A DNA stretch of 64,000 nucleotides from an uncultured Pseudomonadota bacterium. Lineage in GTDB: Bacteria; Myxococcota_A; UBA796; SXON01. Location of the stretch: positions 1-64,000 of the forward strand of contig CAIQVJ010000007.1 in assembly GCA_903875225.1 (NCBI GenBank), in the 5' to 3' direction. The notes below the pieces were generated by a model, which was not told the origin of the DNA, made no database searches, and worked only from the letters and a program-made list of their open reading frames with translations. Shown here piece by piece: positions 1 to 6,938 of the stretch (position 1 is its first letter; every line of letters starts with the position of its first letter). Position numbers and translations under genes: made by a program.

Positions 1-112
1 ACGGATGGCACCCGAAGACAGGGCACGGTGACCGAGCGGACCTCGTCGGGCGGGGCCCCAGCCCCCGCCGGTCACCGGGATCGCGATCCGGTGGGGGACT
101 ACTTCTGGTGAG
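1..112 (+). CDS. Possible 3' end of a gene entering the window
   Basis: Frame 1 is open from the window edge to a TGA at 110-112 and would encode about 36 C-terminal residues ending in Gly-Asp-Tyr-Phe-Trp. Roughly 80% of the codons end in G or C, which fits coding use here. No domain can be recognised from so short a tail. The last codons lie inside a 24-bp tandem repeat. It faces the minus-strand gene that ends at 123. Confidence 0.3.
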
Positions 113-139
113 CGCTGGGGGACTACTTCGGGTGAGCGT
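92..139. repeat. Two tandem copies of a 24-bp sequence
   Basis: Positions 92-115 and 116-139 are adjacent copies differing at two bases. The second copy contains the last codons and stop of the minus-strand gene at 123-569. The first copy contains an imitation of that gene end (Ala-His-Gln-Lys-stop instead of Ala-His-Pro-Lys-stop). This looks like a short slippage duplication of a gene terminus. Confidence 0.7.
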
Positions 140-569
140 CCCAGCTCTCGACGACGAAGGCCAGCAGGAAGATCGCCACGCCCGCCCCTGCGAGCGCCCA
201 TCCGGTGCGCCACGTCGAGGCCCACTCCGCACGCCATTCGTCCAGCTGCGACGGGCGCTTCACGGTCGGCCAGGAGGAACGGTCACCGCGACGCCACTCC
301 GAGAGCCGCGCGTCGAGCCTTCGGAGGGTGGCGGCTTCGGGCTCCGACCGTTGGAACTCCGCGAGGTGCCCGCGCTCGTAGTAGTCGGCGGTGAAGCCAG
401 CTCCCTCCTCCGAGAACTCCTCGTCGGTAAGCTTCCCGGCACACGAATCCAGCAGCTCGGCGTCCGACAGCCCGGGGCGCGCCTCGGATAGGAGCCCGCG
501 GTCGCTGGCCCATCGAACGTACCGGGCGAGGTGGGTGGCGTCGTCATGCCACTTGGCGTTGTCGAACAT
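123..569 (-). CDS. Small hypothetical protein with C-terminal membrane anchor
   Basis: The product is 148 residues. The first ~115 are hydrophilic and rich in Glu, Arg and Trp with no motif I recognise. Residues ~122-140 form one hydrophobic segment (Ala/Val/Phe/Leu), followed by a short polar tail, so it is probably a tail-anchored membrane protein. There is no signal peptide. The start is the ATG at 569. Its stop sits in the 24-bp tandem repeat. The function is unknown. Confidence 0.6.
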   Translation of the reverse strand: MFDNAKWHDDATHLARYVRWASDRGLLSEARPGLSDAELLDSCAGKLTDEEFSEEGAGFTADYYERGHLAEFQRSEPEAATLRRLDARLSEWRRGDRSSWPTVKRPSQLDEWRAEWASTWRTGWALAGAGVAIFLLAFVVESWDAHPK

Positions 570-793
570 GGGCGCTCATGGGGATGGGGATGGGGTTGGT
601 GTGCCCTGCTGTAAGGCGATGGATGAGGCCCGGGAGGGGGCTGCGCGAGAGGCTCGGTCAACCTTACCGGGAACACACAGCCTCGAACGCCAACACCCGC
701 TCGCTCGACCACCCCTTTGGGTCCAGCCACCAGGTTCGATAACCATTCGGCCATCCCGACACCTGTTTCGAGGCCCGTAGCAATCGCGAGATC
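570..793. other. Intergenic, no confident gene
   Basis: This 224-bp stretch lies between the hypothetical gene and the ParE remnant. On the minus strand, 664-780 reads as a Trp-rich peptide ending in a stop, but its codon third positions are only about 70% G/C and no start is evident. I see no tRNA, terminator or clear promoter. Confidence 0.5.
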
Positions 794-1128
794 CTACGGG
801 TCTTCCTCGTTTTTGTGGGTTCGATCAGGCGGCTTGACCCTGCCGCCCCAATAGCCAGGACGCCTGCTTGAATGGGCGATAGCCATGACGACGACGCGCT
901 CCGGCTCCACGTCGAAGAACACGGCGTACGGGAAACGGCTGGCGAGCGCGCGCCGTACAGGGTCCTCGGGTGTCCACTGCGGGAAGGCGAGCGGGCGCTC
1001 CGCGATGGACGCCACCACCCGCTCGATCTCCGCAGCGAACTCGAAGCCGAGGCCCGGGCGCCGAGCTTCGTACCAGGCAGCACAAGCTCGTCCAACGCGT
1101 CTGCGTGGACATCGACCGGCAGGCTCAC
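794..1128 (-). pseudogene. ParE/RelE-family toxin, frameshifted
   Basis: Two overlapping minus-strand frames together give a normal ParE-like toxin of about 110 residues. The first frame starts at GTG 1128 and reads SLPVDVHADALDELV. The second continues as AAWYEARRPGLGFEF and runs through the family's C-terminal FPYAVFF...AIAHSSRRPGYW block to the stop at 794. The switch requires one extra base near 1072-1078. As read, the toxin is split and should be inactive. Family members inhibit gyrase or ribosome-bound mRNA, and the target here cannot be told. The GTG overlaps the TGA of the antitoxin fragment, as in intact toxin-antitoxin operons. A sequencing or assembly error remains possible. Confidence 0.65.
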
Positions 1129-1223
1129 GACGCGGAGAGACGGCGGAGGACGCGGGCGCGCGCCTCGGACCACGGGACCGCGTCGGCCGTGCCGCGCTGG
1201 CGACGGGTCTTGAGAGCCGTCGC
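1125..1223 (-). pseudogene. Remnant of a ParE-partner antitoxin (C-terminal part)
   Basis: Immediately after the LysR stop, in the same frame, 32 codons with no start codon end in DAVPWSEARARVLRRLSAS and a TGA. This matches the C-terminal Trp-Ser/Glu-Glu-x-Arg-x-Arg tail of the Unstab_antitox (PF09720) type antitoxins that precede ParE/RelE toxins. The N-terminal two thirds are missing, apparently replaced by the end of the LysR gene. It overlaps the toxin start by four bases (GTGA). With the frameshifted toxin, this marks a decayed toxin-antitoxin module. Confidence 0.5.
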
Positions 1224-2144
1224 TCACCCTGCAGGAGCGTCCAGCACGTTCGCCAGCCTCGGTCGCACGAAGTCGATGAACGCGCGCGTGCGGGGCGTGA
1301 CGTAGCGGCCTCCCAGGTGCACGAGGTTCAACGGGGTCGCCGGCGGTGAGAACTCATGCAGCACCGACACGAGGTCACCGCGACGCAGTTCGTCCCTCAT
1401 CAGCACGTCCGGCACGCGGGCGATGCCCAGACCACGCACGGCCGCCTGGAGCAGCACCTGCCAATCGTCCGCGACCAGTCGTCCCGACACTGCCACCTCC
1501 CGGACCTGCTTGCCGTGGCCGAGCGTCCAGACCCGGCGCGGCTGGCCACCCGCGCTCGCGAACACGAGGCAGTCGTGGCCTGCGAGGTCCGTGGGGTCTC
1601 GCGGTGTGCCACGGGCCGCCAGGTAGCTCGGGCTCGCGACGAGGCTCACGCCCCCCGCGGTCACCCGGTGCGCGACGAGGGAGGAGTCGGGCAACGGCCC
1701 GGCGCGCAACGCGACATCGAAGCGCTCAGCGAGCAGGTCCACGTGCCGGTCGGTGAGGTGCAGCGAGACCTGGACCGCCGGGTAGGCCTCCAGGAAATCG
1801 ACCACCAGCGGAGCGAGGAACAGCTGACCCATCTGCGGCGTTGCGGTCACCCGCAGCCGCCCCCGGGGCTCGCGCTGCAGCTCCGACACGGCCAGCTGCG
1901 CGGCCTCCAGCATCGCGATGGCGCTCTCGGCCCGTTCGACGAAGGCGGCGCCGGCGTCGGTGAGCGCGAGCTTCCGGGTGGTCCGCTGGAGAAGCTGCGT
2001 GCCGAGGCTCGCCTCCAGCTCGGAGACCCTCCGGCTCACGGTCGACTTGGGCATGCCGAGCCGCGCGGCGGCGCCCCGGAAGCTGCCCGCCTCCACCACC
2101 CGCACCAGCACCATCACCGCGTTCAGATCCAGTTGTCCCGTCAT
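1224..2144 (-). CDS. LysR-family transcriptional regulator
   Basis: The product is 306 residues, the usual LysR length. The N-terminal winged helix-turn-helix is at residues ~8-65 (EAGSFRGAAARLGMPKSTVSRRVSELE). The C-terminal periplasmic-binding-like effector domain covers ~90-300. It belongs to the short-spacer AaeR/DsdC-like branch common in proteobacteria. It is divergent from a membrane protein-SDR-pirin set, with 116 bp between starts. A TGTCCC/GGGACA dyad lies over its start, so it probably controls itself and the divergent genes. The ligand is unknown. The antitoxin relic follows its stop directly. Confidence 0.9.
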   Translation of the reverse strand: MTGQLDLNAVMVLVRVVEAGSFRGAAARLGMPKSTVSRRVSELEASLGTQLLQRTTRKLALTDAGAAFVERAESAIAMLEAAQLAVSELQREPRGRLRVTATPQMGQLFLAPLVVDFLEAYPAVQVSLHLTDRHVDLLAERFDVALRAGPLPDSSLVAHRVTAGGVSLVASPSYLAARGTPRDPTDLAGHDCLVFASAGGQPRRVWTLGHGKQVREVAVSGRLVADDWQVLLQAAVRGLGIARVPDVLMRDELRRGDLVSVLHEFSPPATPLNLVHLGGRYVTPRTRAFIDFVRPRLANVLDAPAG

Positions 2145-2152
2145 TGGGACAG
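2133..2152. promoter_or_regulatory. Candidate LysR operator (TTGTCCC dyad)
   Basis: TGTCCC at 2134-2139 and GGGACA at 2146-2151 form a 6+6 dyad with a 6-base spacer. It overlaps the LysR start codon (2142-2144). A third half-site, TTGTCCC, lies at 2173-2179. The position between divergent LysR and target genes is typical of LysR control. Binding is inferred. Confidence 0.4.
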
Positions 2153-2260
2153 TCTATCCAGATCATCGGTCCTTGTCCCGTCCTCTGGCAAGCATACCCT
2201 TGGACCACGCAACGCCCATCGCGATGCGCACCGACGGCCGGTACCCGGCAGGAGCTGACC

Positions 2261-2749
2261 ATGGACAAGGAATCTACGACACCCCCCGGCCTCGCAGCGA
2301 AGATCGGCGCGGGCCTCATCGTGCTTTGGAGCGTCCTGCACATCTGGGTGGGAGGCGACGGTCTCGCCAAATTCTTCGCCGGCGACGTAAAGGCCCAGTG
2401 GCAGGGGTTCCTCGGCGGCAGCAAGGCATCGATGGAAGCCTTCGTGCACACCACCGACGCGGTGACTGCGAACGTGCATGCACACATGATCGTCAACTTC
2501 TGCGTCGACGTCGGCGGCTACGGCGTGCTCGGCCTGGTCGCCGCGTGGCTGATCTGGAGGCAGGCGTCCTGGCTCGGCTACTTCATGTTCGTCGTCCTCG
2601 TCGGCATCTGCGACCTGGCCTTCACCTTCTCCCTCGTCACGTCCGGCATCATCACTTTGAACGCGGGCACTGTCGGCGGCCCGGTGCTGTGGGTGCTCGC
2701 CTGCGTGATCACGCCGTTCGGCCTCGCCCGACCCGGGGTGTCCCGGTGA
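2261..2749 (+). CDS. Four-helix integral membrane protein
   Basis: The product is 162 residues. The ATG at 2261 was chosen over an in-frame upstream start at 2144 because GGAG lies about 10 bases before it and the upstream codons look non-coding. There are about four hydrophobic segments, near residues 12-30, 70-95, 100-125 and 130-155. A soluble stretch with Trp and Phe lies between the first two, facing out or in. No enzymatic motif is visible. It overlaps the following SDR gene by four bases (GTGA), so the two are translationally coupled and probably belong to the LysR-controlled unit. I do not recognise the family. Confidence 0.75.
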   Translation: MDKESTTPPGLAAKIGAGLIVLWSVLHIWVGGDGLAKFFAGDVKAQWQGFLGGSKASMEAFVHTTDAVTANVHAHMIVNFCVDVGGYGVLGLVAAWLIWRQASWLGYFMFVVLVGICDLAFTFSLVTSGIITLNAGTVGGPVLWVLACVITPFGLARPGVSR

Positions 2750-3450
2750 CCGCGAAGAAGGTGTGCGTCGTGGTCGGCGTCGGCCCGGGGAACGGGGCGG
2801 CGTTGGCCAGGCGGTTCGCGAGCGAAGGCTACGCGGTCGCGCTCCTCGCACGGACAACCTCGACGAGCGAGGCGCTCGCCGCCGCCCTCGGGGACGCCAG
2901 GGCGTACGCCTGCGACGTGACGGACGCCGCGTCGGTCGCGCGCACGTTCGACGCGATCACCCTCGACCTCGGGCCGGTCCACACGATCGTCTACAACGCG
3001 GGCTCCGGCACGTGGGGTACGGTGGAGGACATCACCCCGGACATGCTCGAGGGCGCGTTCCGGGTGAACACCCTCGGGCTGCTGCTCTGCACGCAGCGGG
3101 CCATCCCCGCCATGAAGGCGCAGGGCAGTGGCAGCATCGTCGTCGTCGGCTCGACGGCGTCGCGCCGCGGCGTCGCCCGTACTGCGGCCTTCGCGCCTGC
3201 AAAGGCCGCGCAGCGCAGCCTCGCCGAGTCGATGGCGCGCCACCTGTGGGCGCAGGGCATCCACGTGGCGCTGATCATCGTCGACGGCGTCGTCGACTCG
3301 CCGCGCGCCCGCGCCGGGATGGTCGGGAAGCCCGCAGACTCTTTTCTCTCACCGGACGCCGTGGCGGACACCGCCTTTCACCTGGCCACGCAGCACGCCT
3401 CGGCGTGGTCCTTCGAGGTAGAGGCCCGCCCGTTCAACGAACCCTGGTAG
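2746..3450 (+). CDS. Short-chain dehydrogenase/reductase, atypical active site
   Basis: The product is 234 residues with a Rossmann fold. The cofactor motif GVGPGNG is at residues ~9-15 and NAGSGTWG at ~84-91. The catalytic region has the Ser (VVVGSTAS), but the usual YxxxK is FAPAK: the Tyr is Phe and the Lys is kept. The same FAxAK pattern is a known SDR subfamily, so this is not a random lesion, though the proton donor of classical SDRs is absent. The GTG start at 2746 overlaps the upstream stop. The pirin gene follows after 9 bp. The substrate is unknown, and this is probably an oxidoreductase of the LysR-regulated set. Confidence 0.85.
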   Translation: MTAKKVCVVVGVGPGNGAALARRFASEGYAVALLARTTSTSEALAAALGDARAYACDVTDAASVARTFDAITLDLGPVHTIVYNAGSGTWGTVEDITPDMLEGAFRVNTLGLLLCTQRAIPAMKAQGSGSIVVVGSTASRRGVARTAAFAPAKAAQRSLAESMARHLWAQGIHVALIIVDGVVDSPRARAGMVGKPADSFLSPDAVADTAFHLATQHASAWSFEVEARPFNEPW

Positions 3451-3459
3451 GAGAGCAGG

Positions 3460-4281
3460 ATGCCCACCCAACGCACAATCGACCTCCGCACACGCGGGAC
3501 CCAGCATGGCTTCATCCGTCGCATGGTCAGCCCCGGCGACATCGGTGAGCGGATCAAGCCGTTCATCTTCCTCGACTACGTGGGCGGTCGGGTCGCTCCC
3601 GGCACCGGCTTCGGGTTTCACCCCCACTCCGGCATCGCCACGTTGACGTACCAGGTGAACGCGGACGTCGCCTACGAGGACACCGCGGGGCAGAAAGGCG
3701 TCGTCAAGGCGACCGGGCTCGAGTGGATGCGCGCGGGTGGCGGCACCTGGCACCAGGGGACCCTTCACCCCCGGGCCGAGACCGTCATGGGGTTCCAGCT
3801 CTGGCTCTCGTTGCCTCCGTCGCTCGAGGATGGGCCGCCGGAGGGCATCTACGTCGCGCCAGAGCAGGTGCCGCAGGTCGGGAACGTCCGTGTGCTGCTC
3901 GGATCCTACGGCGGGGTGACCAACCCGATCCCCGCGCCCTCGCCGGCCGTGTACCTCGACGTCGTCCTGGACGCGGGAGAGACATGGACCTTCCAGCCAC
4001 CGGCCGGGCACACGGTCGGCTGGGCCATGGTGTACGCCGGTCGCTCCCGGATCTGCGGCCAGGCGATCGAGGGTGAGCTCGTGGTGCTGGACGAGTCGGA
4101 CGGCGGATTCACGGTGGAGGCGGTGCAGTCGTGCCGCGTGCTCGTCGGCTGCGCGCAGAAGCACCCCCACCCGCTGGTGCTGGGGAGGTACTCGGTGCAC
4201 TCCAACCCCGAGTCCCTCGCGAAGGGCGAGGCCAACATCCGGGTGATCGGACAGCAGCTTCGGCAGCAGGGACGGATGTAG
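3460..4281 (+). CDS. Pirin-family bicupin
   Basis: The product is 273 residues. The N-terminal cupin has the FHPHSGIATLTYQ metal-site block (residues ~48-60). The C-terminal cupin follows from ~130. In classical pirins the second metal motif is HxE; here it is WHQG, so the His is kept but the Glu ligand is Gly. Pirins are iron-binding cupins, some with quercetinase activity, others redox-sensing cofactors. The changed ligand leaves activity uncertain. AGGA about 9 bases upstream supports the ATG. It is last in the apparent membrane protein-SDR-pirin unit. A 41-bp piece of this gene (4004-4044) recurs exactly at 16595-16635. Confidence 0.9.
   Translation: MPTQRTIDLRTRGTQHGFIRRMVSPGDIGERIKPFIFLDYVGGRVAPGTGFGFHPHSGIATLTYQVNADVAYEDTAGQKGVVKATGLEWMRAGGGTWHQGTLHPRAETVMGFQLWLSLPPSLEDGPPEGIYVAPEQVPQVGNVRVLLGSYGGVTNPIPAPSPAVYLDVVLDAGETWTFQPPAGHTVGWAMVYAGRSRICGQAIEGELVVLDESDGGFTVEAVQSCRVLVGCAQKHPHPLVLGRYSVHSNPESLAKGEANIRVIGQQLRQQGRM
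4004..4044 (+). repeat. 41-bp segment of the pirin gene duplicated at 16595-16635
   Basis: These bases encode pirin residues ~182-195 (GHTVGWAMVYAGR). They are identical, in the same orientation, to 16595-16635; the flanking bases differ on both sides. The intact gene here is the evident source. Confidence 0.85.
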
Positions 4282-4343
4282 CCGGAGGCCGGACCCGCGA
4301 GTCATCCCCACGTTCGAAAAGCACAACCGCGATATCTTCTCGC

Positions 4344-5171
4344 ATGCCCGCGCAAAGTCGATCCCGACCGTCCCTGCCGGCCGCCGCGCCGCCGGAGGCC
4401 CAGATGTCGCCCGCTGCCCCCGCGGGCAGCCGCGGCAACCAGTTCTACCAGGACCTCCTGCGCGAGGTGCCCCCACCGGCTCCGGGCGGGGGCGGTGCCT
4501 GGTCGGCTGTCATCGACCGGATCTGGGAGGGTGCGGAGGCCGAGTCCACGCTGGCCGGAAGGCCGCCGTCCGAGGGCGTCGAGCAACAGACCCCATCGGC
4601 CGACGGCGCGTCGGCGCCCATCGAGGTCTCGCCCTCGGGCCGGGCCGCCATGGACGGCCTGGCGGCCGTCGCGTCGACGCGCAAAGCGCAGCCGCCGAGG
4701 GGGAAATGCTACAACTACGTCATGGGCGCTGGGAGCAACGCCTACGTGAACCGCGCGGCGGGGGAGAAGGGAACACGACGCTGGCAACAGCTCGCCGATC
4801 GCATCCCCACCGACCACGCAACGTGGGCCGTGAGCTTCGCTCACTGGCTCCAGGAGACGCCGTCAGGCCGGAAGGCCGCCACGGAGCTCGGCTTCGTCAT
4901 CTACGAGTCCGATGGAAAGACCCGGCTGGGCGACCACCTCGCCGCGCACCCGGAGTTGAAGGGCAGCGTGGTGGTGATCCCCTACGGGCAGCAAGGGACC
5001 GCGTCGCGGGAGTGGAACGCCGCCGCCCATTACGGGGACAGGAAGTGGGGGGCGGGGGTGGGTGACATCTCGGTTGTGACCGAGATCGGCGCCAAGGGCG
5101 CGACCTACGTCGCCGACGGCGGCGTCCGCCATGACGCGGCGACGATGTGGTGGGTGGTCTACCCGAAGTGA
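4344..5171 (+). CDS. Putative CHAP/NlpC-like cysteine hydrolase with disordered N-terminus
   Basis: The product is 275 residues from ATG 4344; an earlier in-frame start would overlap pirin. Residues 1-~115 are Pro/Ala/Ser/Gly rich and probably disordered, with no signal peptide. The C-terminal ~155 residues carry KCYNYV (Cys ~123), LGFVIYE, GSVVVIPYG, an AAHYGD His and GDISVVTEIG. That order resembles the Cys...(G-D-V)...(His) layout of CHAP/NlpC peptidoglycan amidases and peptidases. This assignment is by pattern only: the usual catalytic GH(V/I) motif is not exact. No immunity-like gene is adjacent. If right, it could be a lytic effector or a wall hydrolase. Confidence 0.5.
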   Translation: MPAQSRSRPSLPAAAPPEAQMSPAAPAGSRGNQFYQDLLREVPPPAPGGGGAWSAVIDRIWEGAEAESTLAGRPPSEGVEQQTPSADGASAPIEVSPSGRAAMDGLAAVASTRKAQPPRGKCYNYVMGAGSNAYVNRAAGEKGTRRWQQLADRIPTDHATWAVSFAHWLQETPSGRKAATELGFVIYESDGKTRLGDHLAAHPELKGSVVVIPYGQQGTASREWNAAAHYGDRKWGAGVGDISVVTEIGAKGATYVADGGVRHDAATMWWVVYPK

Positions 5172-5507
5172 GTCCGGGGAGCCGGGCGACACCTCCGGCA
5201 CCCCGCACCCACGCCCCGCACCCACGCAACTGCACACCGAAAGTACCTCCGTCGAGGCGCAGGACGGTGAGGTGCAGGTCCTCGTTCGGGGCGACCTCCG
5301 GATCGCCATGCGCCTTGAGCTTCCGTGTCAGCGTGGCCTCGTCATCGCGGCAGAGATCCTGCCGATCGAGCTCGCCGACCAGGCGCCCGCGCAGCCCCCA
5401 CCCGGTCTGGTTGCCCCAGAGCCCAACCTCGACCGGGTCGTCGATGCGCTTGTAGGTCCACAACGGGAGCACCAACCCCGGCACGCCGGTCGCCTTCAGG
5501 TGCGGCG
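5172..5507. pseudogene. Intergenic region holding a coding-like relic on the minus strand
   Basis: Minus-strand 5484 to about 5250 reads as ~78 codons beginning GTG (VPGLVLPLWTYKRIDDP) with about 95% G/C third positions, like real genes here. Beyond 5250 the codon bias disappears and the frame runs into the antisense of the upstream gene without a stop. The segment lies directly after the lipoprotein gene that ends at 5508. It looks like a truncated or frameshifted gene of unknown family. Nothing else is visible. Confidence 0.35.
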
Positions 5508-6635
5508 CTACGGCGCGTGGCAGGTGTCTTCGCGCTCCCACTCCGTGTAGCGTCCGGTTGCACAGAGGTACTGACGCGTGCTGGTGTAGGAGCCGACCCA
5601 ACCCGGTGGGTAGCCAACCTCCTCGCACGTGTTGACCACGACCTCGGGGGCGGGATTCTCGCAAGTCGTGAACGTGTCGAGGTAGGCGGTCCATGCGGCG
5701 GGGTCGCCGGTGAGCGTGCCGTCGCAGAGTGGCTCGTAGTAGAGGTTGTCGATCTGGATCCAGCCGACGTCGGGCGCGAGGTACAGGAGCTGCCAGAAGG
5801 AGCTGTAGCCCGGGATGTGGGGGGTGGCGGCGGGTTGGTTGTCACAGAGCGGCTCGACGAGCCCCGGATAGGTGGCACCGTGCCCGAAGACGACGACCAC
5901 CACGTCGTTCCAGGTGGGGGCTGCGTCGGCCCCGAACCCGTCGCCGCCGTTCCCGTAGGCCGGCGTGTAGCTGTGCAGCGTCTCGACGACCTGCACGGAG
6001 CTCCACGCCCGGAAAGCCGGATCGAACGTGGGCTCGGTGACACCGTCGGACGCGACCCACATCTGGATGTTGTCCTGGGTGTATGGGTCCTCGCCCACCG
6101 TGTGACCTCCGGGCCGGCCGTGGCCGATCACCTGATCGTCGTACACTGCCACCCGACCGAGGCAGGGGATGGTGCATACCGCCGGACTGCCGTCGTCGCC
6201 GGTCAGCGCGAAGCTGTCCGCCACCTCGGAGACCGCACCGTCCGGGTCGTTCCGGAGATGCCAGGTGTCTGCGTAGTACAATGCGTCCTCGGCATCGTCA
6301 CTCCCCGCCGTCACGACGCCGTCGAGGTCGCGGACGGCGGCAAGGTAGTCATGGAGCACGTAGTGCGTGGCTCCAGGCGTGTCGGGCGCGAGCGACAGGC
6401 GCTCGTCCCAGGTCTCGAGCACCTGCTTCAGGTAGACTCGTCCGCTCGGCACCCGGTAGAGCCGAGCCCCGTCGACCACCGGGAAGTAGTCGGACATGTC
6501 CACCCAGGCGACCACCCCGGTCTCGCCCGTATCGTCCGGGTCACCGGTCCCGGTTTCGCCCACGTCGGTGGGCGTCGAGTCGCGCGCACCGGCCGATGGC
6601 GAATGCGAGCAGGCGAGCACGATCAGGAGGAGCAC
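5508..6635 (-). CDS. Secreted lipoprotein of unknown function
   Basis: The product is about 375 residues. I place the start at GTG 6635 (VLLLIVLACSHS), a short lipoprotein signal with a Leu-Ala-Cys lipobox; longer in-frame starts give low-quality sequence. A Thr/Asp/Gly-rich linker follows (about residues 20-45). The rest is a soluble extracellular domain with several Cys, Trp and Tyr, including GHGRPGGHT and VVFGHGATYPG segments, and two Cys near the C-terminus. The acyl chain on the N-terminal Cys would anchor it to the envelope. No catalytic family is recognised. The start has no clear Shine-Dalgarno sequence, so its position is uncertain. Confidence 0.7.
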   Translation of the reverse strand: MLLLIVLACSHSPSAGARDSTPTDVGETGTGDPDDTGETGVVAWVDMSDYFPVVDGARLYRVPSGRVYLKQVLETWDERLSLAPDTPGATHYVLHDYLAAVRDLDGVVTAGSDDAEDALYYADTWHLRNDPDGAVSEVADSFALTGDDGSPAVCTIPCLGRVAVYDDQVIGHGRPGGHTVGEDPYTQDNIQMWVASDGVTEPTFDPAFRAWSSVQVVETLHSYTPAYGNGGDGFGADAAPTWNDVVVVVFGHGATYPGLVEPLCDNQPAATPHIPGYSSFWQLLYLAPDVGWIQIDNLYYEPLCDGTLTGDPAAWTAYLDTFTTCENPAPEVVVNTCEEVGYPPGWVGSYTSTRQYLCATGRYTEWEREDTCHAP

Positions 6636-6729
6636 GTGCCGTATTGGTCCCGAAGCGATGCGTGTGCGAGCCGGCAAGGCTCCCCTTCGGGCGAGCCCGT
6701 GTGACTCCCTGCGGCCCAGATGCCGCTCC

Positions 6730-6938
6730 GTGGTGAAGGAGATCCACCACGTCGTCGAGCGCTCCCCGGACGAGGCGGGCGGCGGCGGCGTGCAGATGAC
6801 CGTCACCGACAATCTGACCGTGATCCAGGTCGCCGTGTTGGGAGGCATCGTGGTGGGTTGCTCGTCCTGTCGATGGGCCCTGCCGCTTCGGGAGGAAGAG
6901 GAAGAGGTCGTGGCGGACCCGCCCCCCTGGTCAGGTGA
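6730..6938 (+). pseudogene. Frameshifted small membrane protein gene
   Basis: From GTG 6730 about 42 codons have almost all G/C third positions (VVKEIHHVVERSPDE ... TVIQVAVLGGIVVG), then the bias collapses. The neighbouring frame continues as GLLVLSMGPAASGG to a stop at 6938. Joined near 6855 they give one convincing transmembrane helix followed by a basic Gly/Arg tail. The join needs a one-base shift. The gene would end head-on against the NhaR-like gene. The family is unknown and the start uncertain. Confidence 0.35.

Noticed and set aside
664..780. tRNA-like segment on the minus strand (GGCCGAATGGTT as in class II tRNAs, with a weak 7-bp end pairing)
   Set aside because: The T arm and anticodon arm do not form, and the sequence between does not fold as a tRNA.
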